From Bacillota bacterium (GTDB lineage: Bacteria; Bacillota; Clostridia; Peptostreptococcales; Anaerovoracaceae): a DNA stretch of 64,000 nt. Position numbers and translations under genes: made by a program. The number at the start of each line of letters is the position of its first letter. Position 1 is the first letter of the stretch. The notes under the pieces were generated by a model. It ran no database searches. It saw nothing but the letters and a program-made list of their open reading frames with translations, and was not told the DNA's origin. This document shows positions 63,454 through 64,000 of this stretch, piece after piece. The stretch is from NCBI GenBank assembly GCA_030526355.1, contig JAUNDC010000007.1, forward strand, positions 25,492 through 89,491. The letters are read 5' to 3'.

Positions 63454-63768
63454 ATGAATACAAAAAAGAGAAAGAGATACAGAGTAACATCCAAATTCAG
63501 ATTTATAACTTCAATTGTTATAATGCTTATACTGGCAACTGCTGCGTTTAACTTCATTACAGGCTTTCACGTATCAACAGCGCTGACAAAGCCTCAATAT
63601 ACTAATGTTCAGATTACTTATGGAGATACTTTATGGGCGCTGGCTTCCGAATACAAATCAAATGATACAGATATCCGCAGAGCTGTTTTTGAAATCTGCA
63701 GAATCAATGATATAGATGCTTCACAACTTGAGCCGGGTATGACAATAAAAATACCAGAAAACCTCTGA
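63454..63768 (+). CDS. yneA: LysM protein resembling the SOS cell division inhibitor YneA
   Basis: 104 aa; Bacillus YneA is about 105 aa. Basic N-terminus, one membrane helix (about residues 17-37), then an extracytoplasmic LysM domain (about 49-100: YGDTLWALASEYKSND, LEPGMTIKIPE). Known YneA proteins delay division during SOS. Size, topology and three LexA-type boxes upstream all agree with that role; sequence identity was not measured. Start is ATG 63454 after GAGGG; the in-frame ATG at 63418 lies within LexA box 3. In Bacillus lexA is divergent from yneA; here ilvA lies upstream on the same strand and lexA is not in the window. Confidence 0.82.
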   Translation: MNTKKRKRYRVTSKFRFITSIVIMLILATAAFNFITGFHVSTALTKPQYTNVQITYGDTLWALASEYKSNDTDIRRAVFEICRINDIDASQLEPGMTIKIPENL

Positions 63769-63787
63769 TAGGTTAGATATCTATTTA

Positions 63788-63819
63788 CATAATATATTTA
63801 TTGTATATTATGCTATAAT
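63788..63819 (+). promoter_or_regulatory. Extended -10 promoter overlapped by a perfect inverted repeat
   Basis: CATAATATA (63788-63796), 7-nt spacer, TATATTATG (63804-63812): a perfect 9-bp inverted repeat. It runs directly into TGCTATAAT (63811-63819), an extended -10. The repeat covers the -35 and spacer, a typical place for a repressor operator. No gene starts before the window ends. Confidence 0.5.
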
Positions 63820-63861
63820 GCGAGGTATCATATATCCATATCAATAAATTAAATCGCTTAA

Positions 63862-63891
63862 ATCAAAAAATAGAGGCTCATATTTTTTGAT
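63862..63891 (+). repeat. 11-bp inverted repeat, hairpin with A and T tracts
   Basis: ATCAAAAAATA / TATTTTTTGAT with loop GAGGCTCA. The stem is nearly all A-U, so it is weak as RNA; it could act as a bidirectional terminator or a protein site. Confidence 0.4.
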
Positions 63892-63967
63892 AAAAGCAAC
63901 ATGATTTATGATTGAACAGGATTTACTATAAATATAAAAACAATACATAATTCCTACTTAAAAAACT

Positions 63968-64000
63968 CTGTCAAAAATGCAAAACAATGCAGATTGACAG
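63968..64000 (-). terminator. Possible minus-strand terminator or inverted repeat at the edge
   Basis: CTGTCAA (63968-63974) and TTGACAG (63994-64000) are inverted repeats with TGCA copies inside. Read on the minus strand the stem is followed by AG and a run of six T, as for the terminator of a gene arriving from the right. The element touches the window edge, so it may extend. Confidence 0.35.

Larger units (their letters stand above)
63769..64000. other. 232-nt stretch without a gene; promoter, operator-like repeat and hairpins
   Basis: Very A/T-rich. No reading frame longer than about ten codons opens from a start codon here on the + strand. It contains an extended -10 promoter with an overlapping inverted repeat, an 11-bp hairpin and a minus-strand terminator-like structure at the edge, each listed separately. 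Confidence 0.6.

Noticed and set aside
63135..63551. 138-codon frame spanning the end of ilvA and the start of the yneA-like gene
   Set aside because: Out of frame with both recognised genes; it runs through the SOS promoter and has no recognisable domain.
1..64000. CRISPR array, prophage, insertion sequence or defence system
   Set aside because: No regularly spaced direct repeats, transposase, phage structural or restriction genes were seen; the lone recombinase and GH25 lysozyme have no phage neighbours.

Overview
The window looks like a chromosomal segment of an endospore-forming, anaerobic, Gram-positive bacterium of the Clostridia (Eubacteriales). The evidence is a complete spoIIIA sporulation operon, a glycyl radical enzyme with its oxygen-sensitive activase, a fused SecDF, RNase J, a HemZ-type radical SAM protein, strong AGGAGG ribosome binding sites and A/T-rich sigma-A promoters. 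Family placement is not possible from sequence reading alone; a Family XIII/Anaerovoracaceae or Lachnospiraceae-like organism is only a guess. Apart from a penicillin-binding protein that runs leftwards off the left edge, every gene reads on the + strand. Coding density is very high, with many start/stop overlaps and six probable TTG starts.

Layout. 1-2810 (-): class A PBP, partial. 2985-10013: ComEC, a membrane-anchored GH25 lysozyme and a large RND transporter with a coiled-coil insertion. 10034-10120: tRNA-Leu(CAA). 10186-13488: YajC, a small membrane protein and SecDF (export). 13472-21168: Rel, Dtd, an MBL hydrolase, HemZ, HisS and AspS, the usual clostridial order. 21206-28717: SstT, then NadD-YqeK-RsfS-LeuS, RNase J and a YlbF protein. 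28824-34676: EF-P, MltG, TrmR-like and TrhP-like tRNA modification enzymes, a CBS-domain membrane protein and a QueG-like Fe-S protein. 34700-39431: a LuxR-type regulator, glycyl radical activase and glycyl radical enzyme, closed by a terminator. 39593-43944: spoIIIAA-AH, with a strongly shortened AF and AG. 44016-50680: Asp23, NusB, a TsaD-like paralogue, XseA/B, IspA, Dxs and TlyA. 50713-58416: aminotransferase, MutS, MutL, MiaA and a tyrosine recombinase. 58422-63301: secreted GLUG protein, PLP lyase, TVP38 membrane protein and IlvA. 63454-63768: an SOS-controlled LysM protein resembling the division inhibitor YneA.

Most of the window is housekeeping: translation, tRNA modification, export, mismatch repair and isoprenoid precursors. 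The parts most worth a second look are (1) the reduced SpoIIIA channel genes, where AF has lost its soluble ring-forming domain and AG its insertion; (2) the compact LuxR / activase / glycyl radical enzyme unit with no microcompartment or partner oxidoreductases; (3) the RND pump whose docking region carries about 190 residues of predicted coiled coil in a cell that should lack an outer membrane; (4) the yneA-like gene with three LexA-type boxes around one promoter; and (5) a promoter with an overlapping perfect inverted repeat at the right end that has no gene in view.
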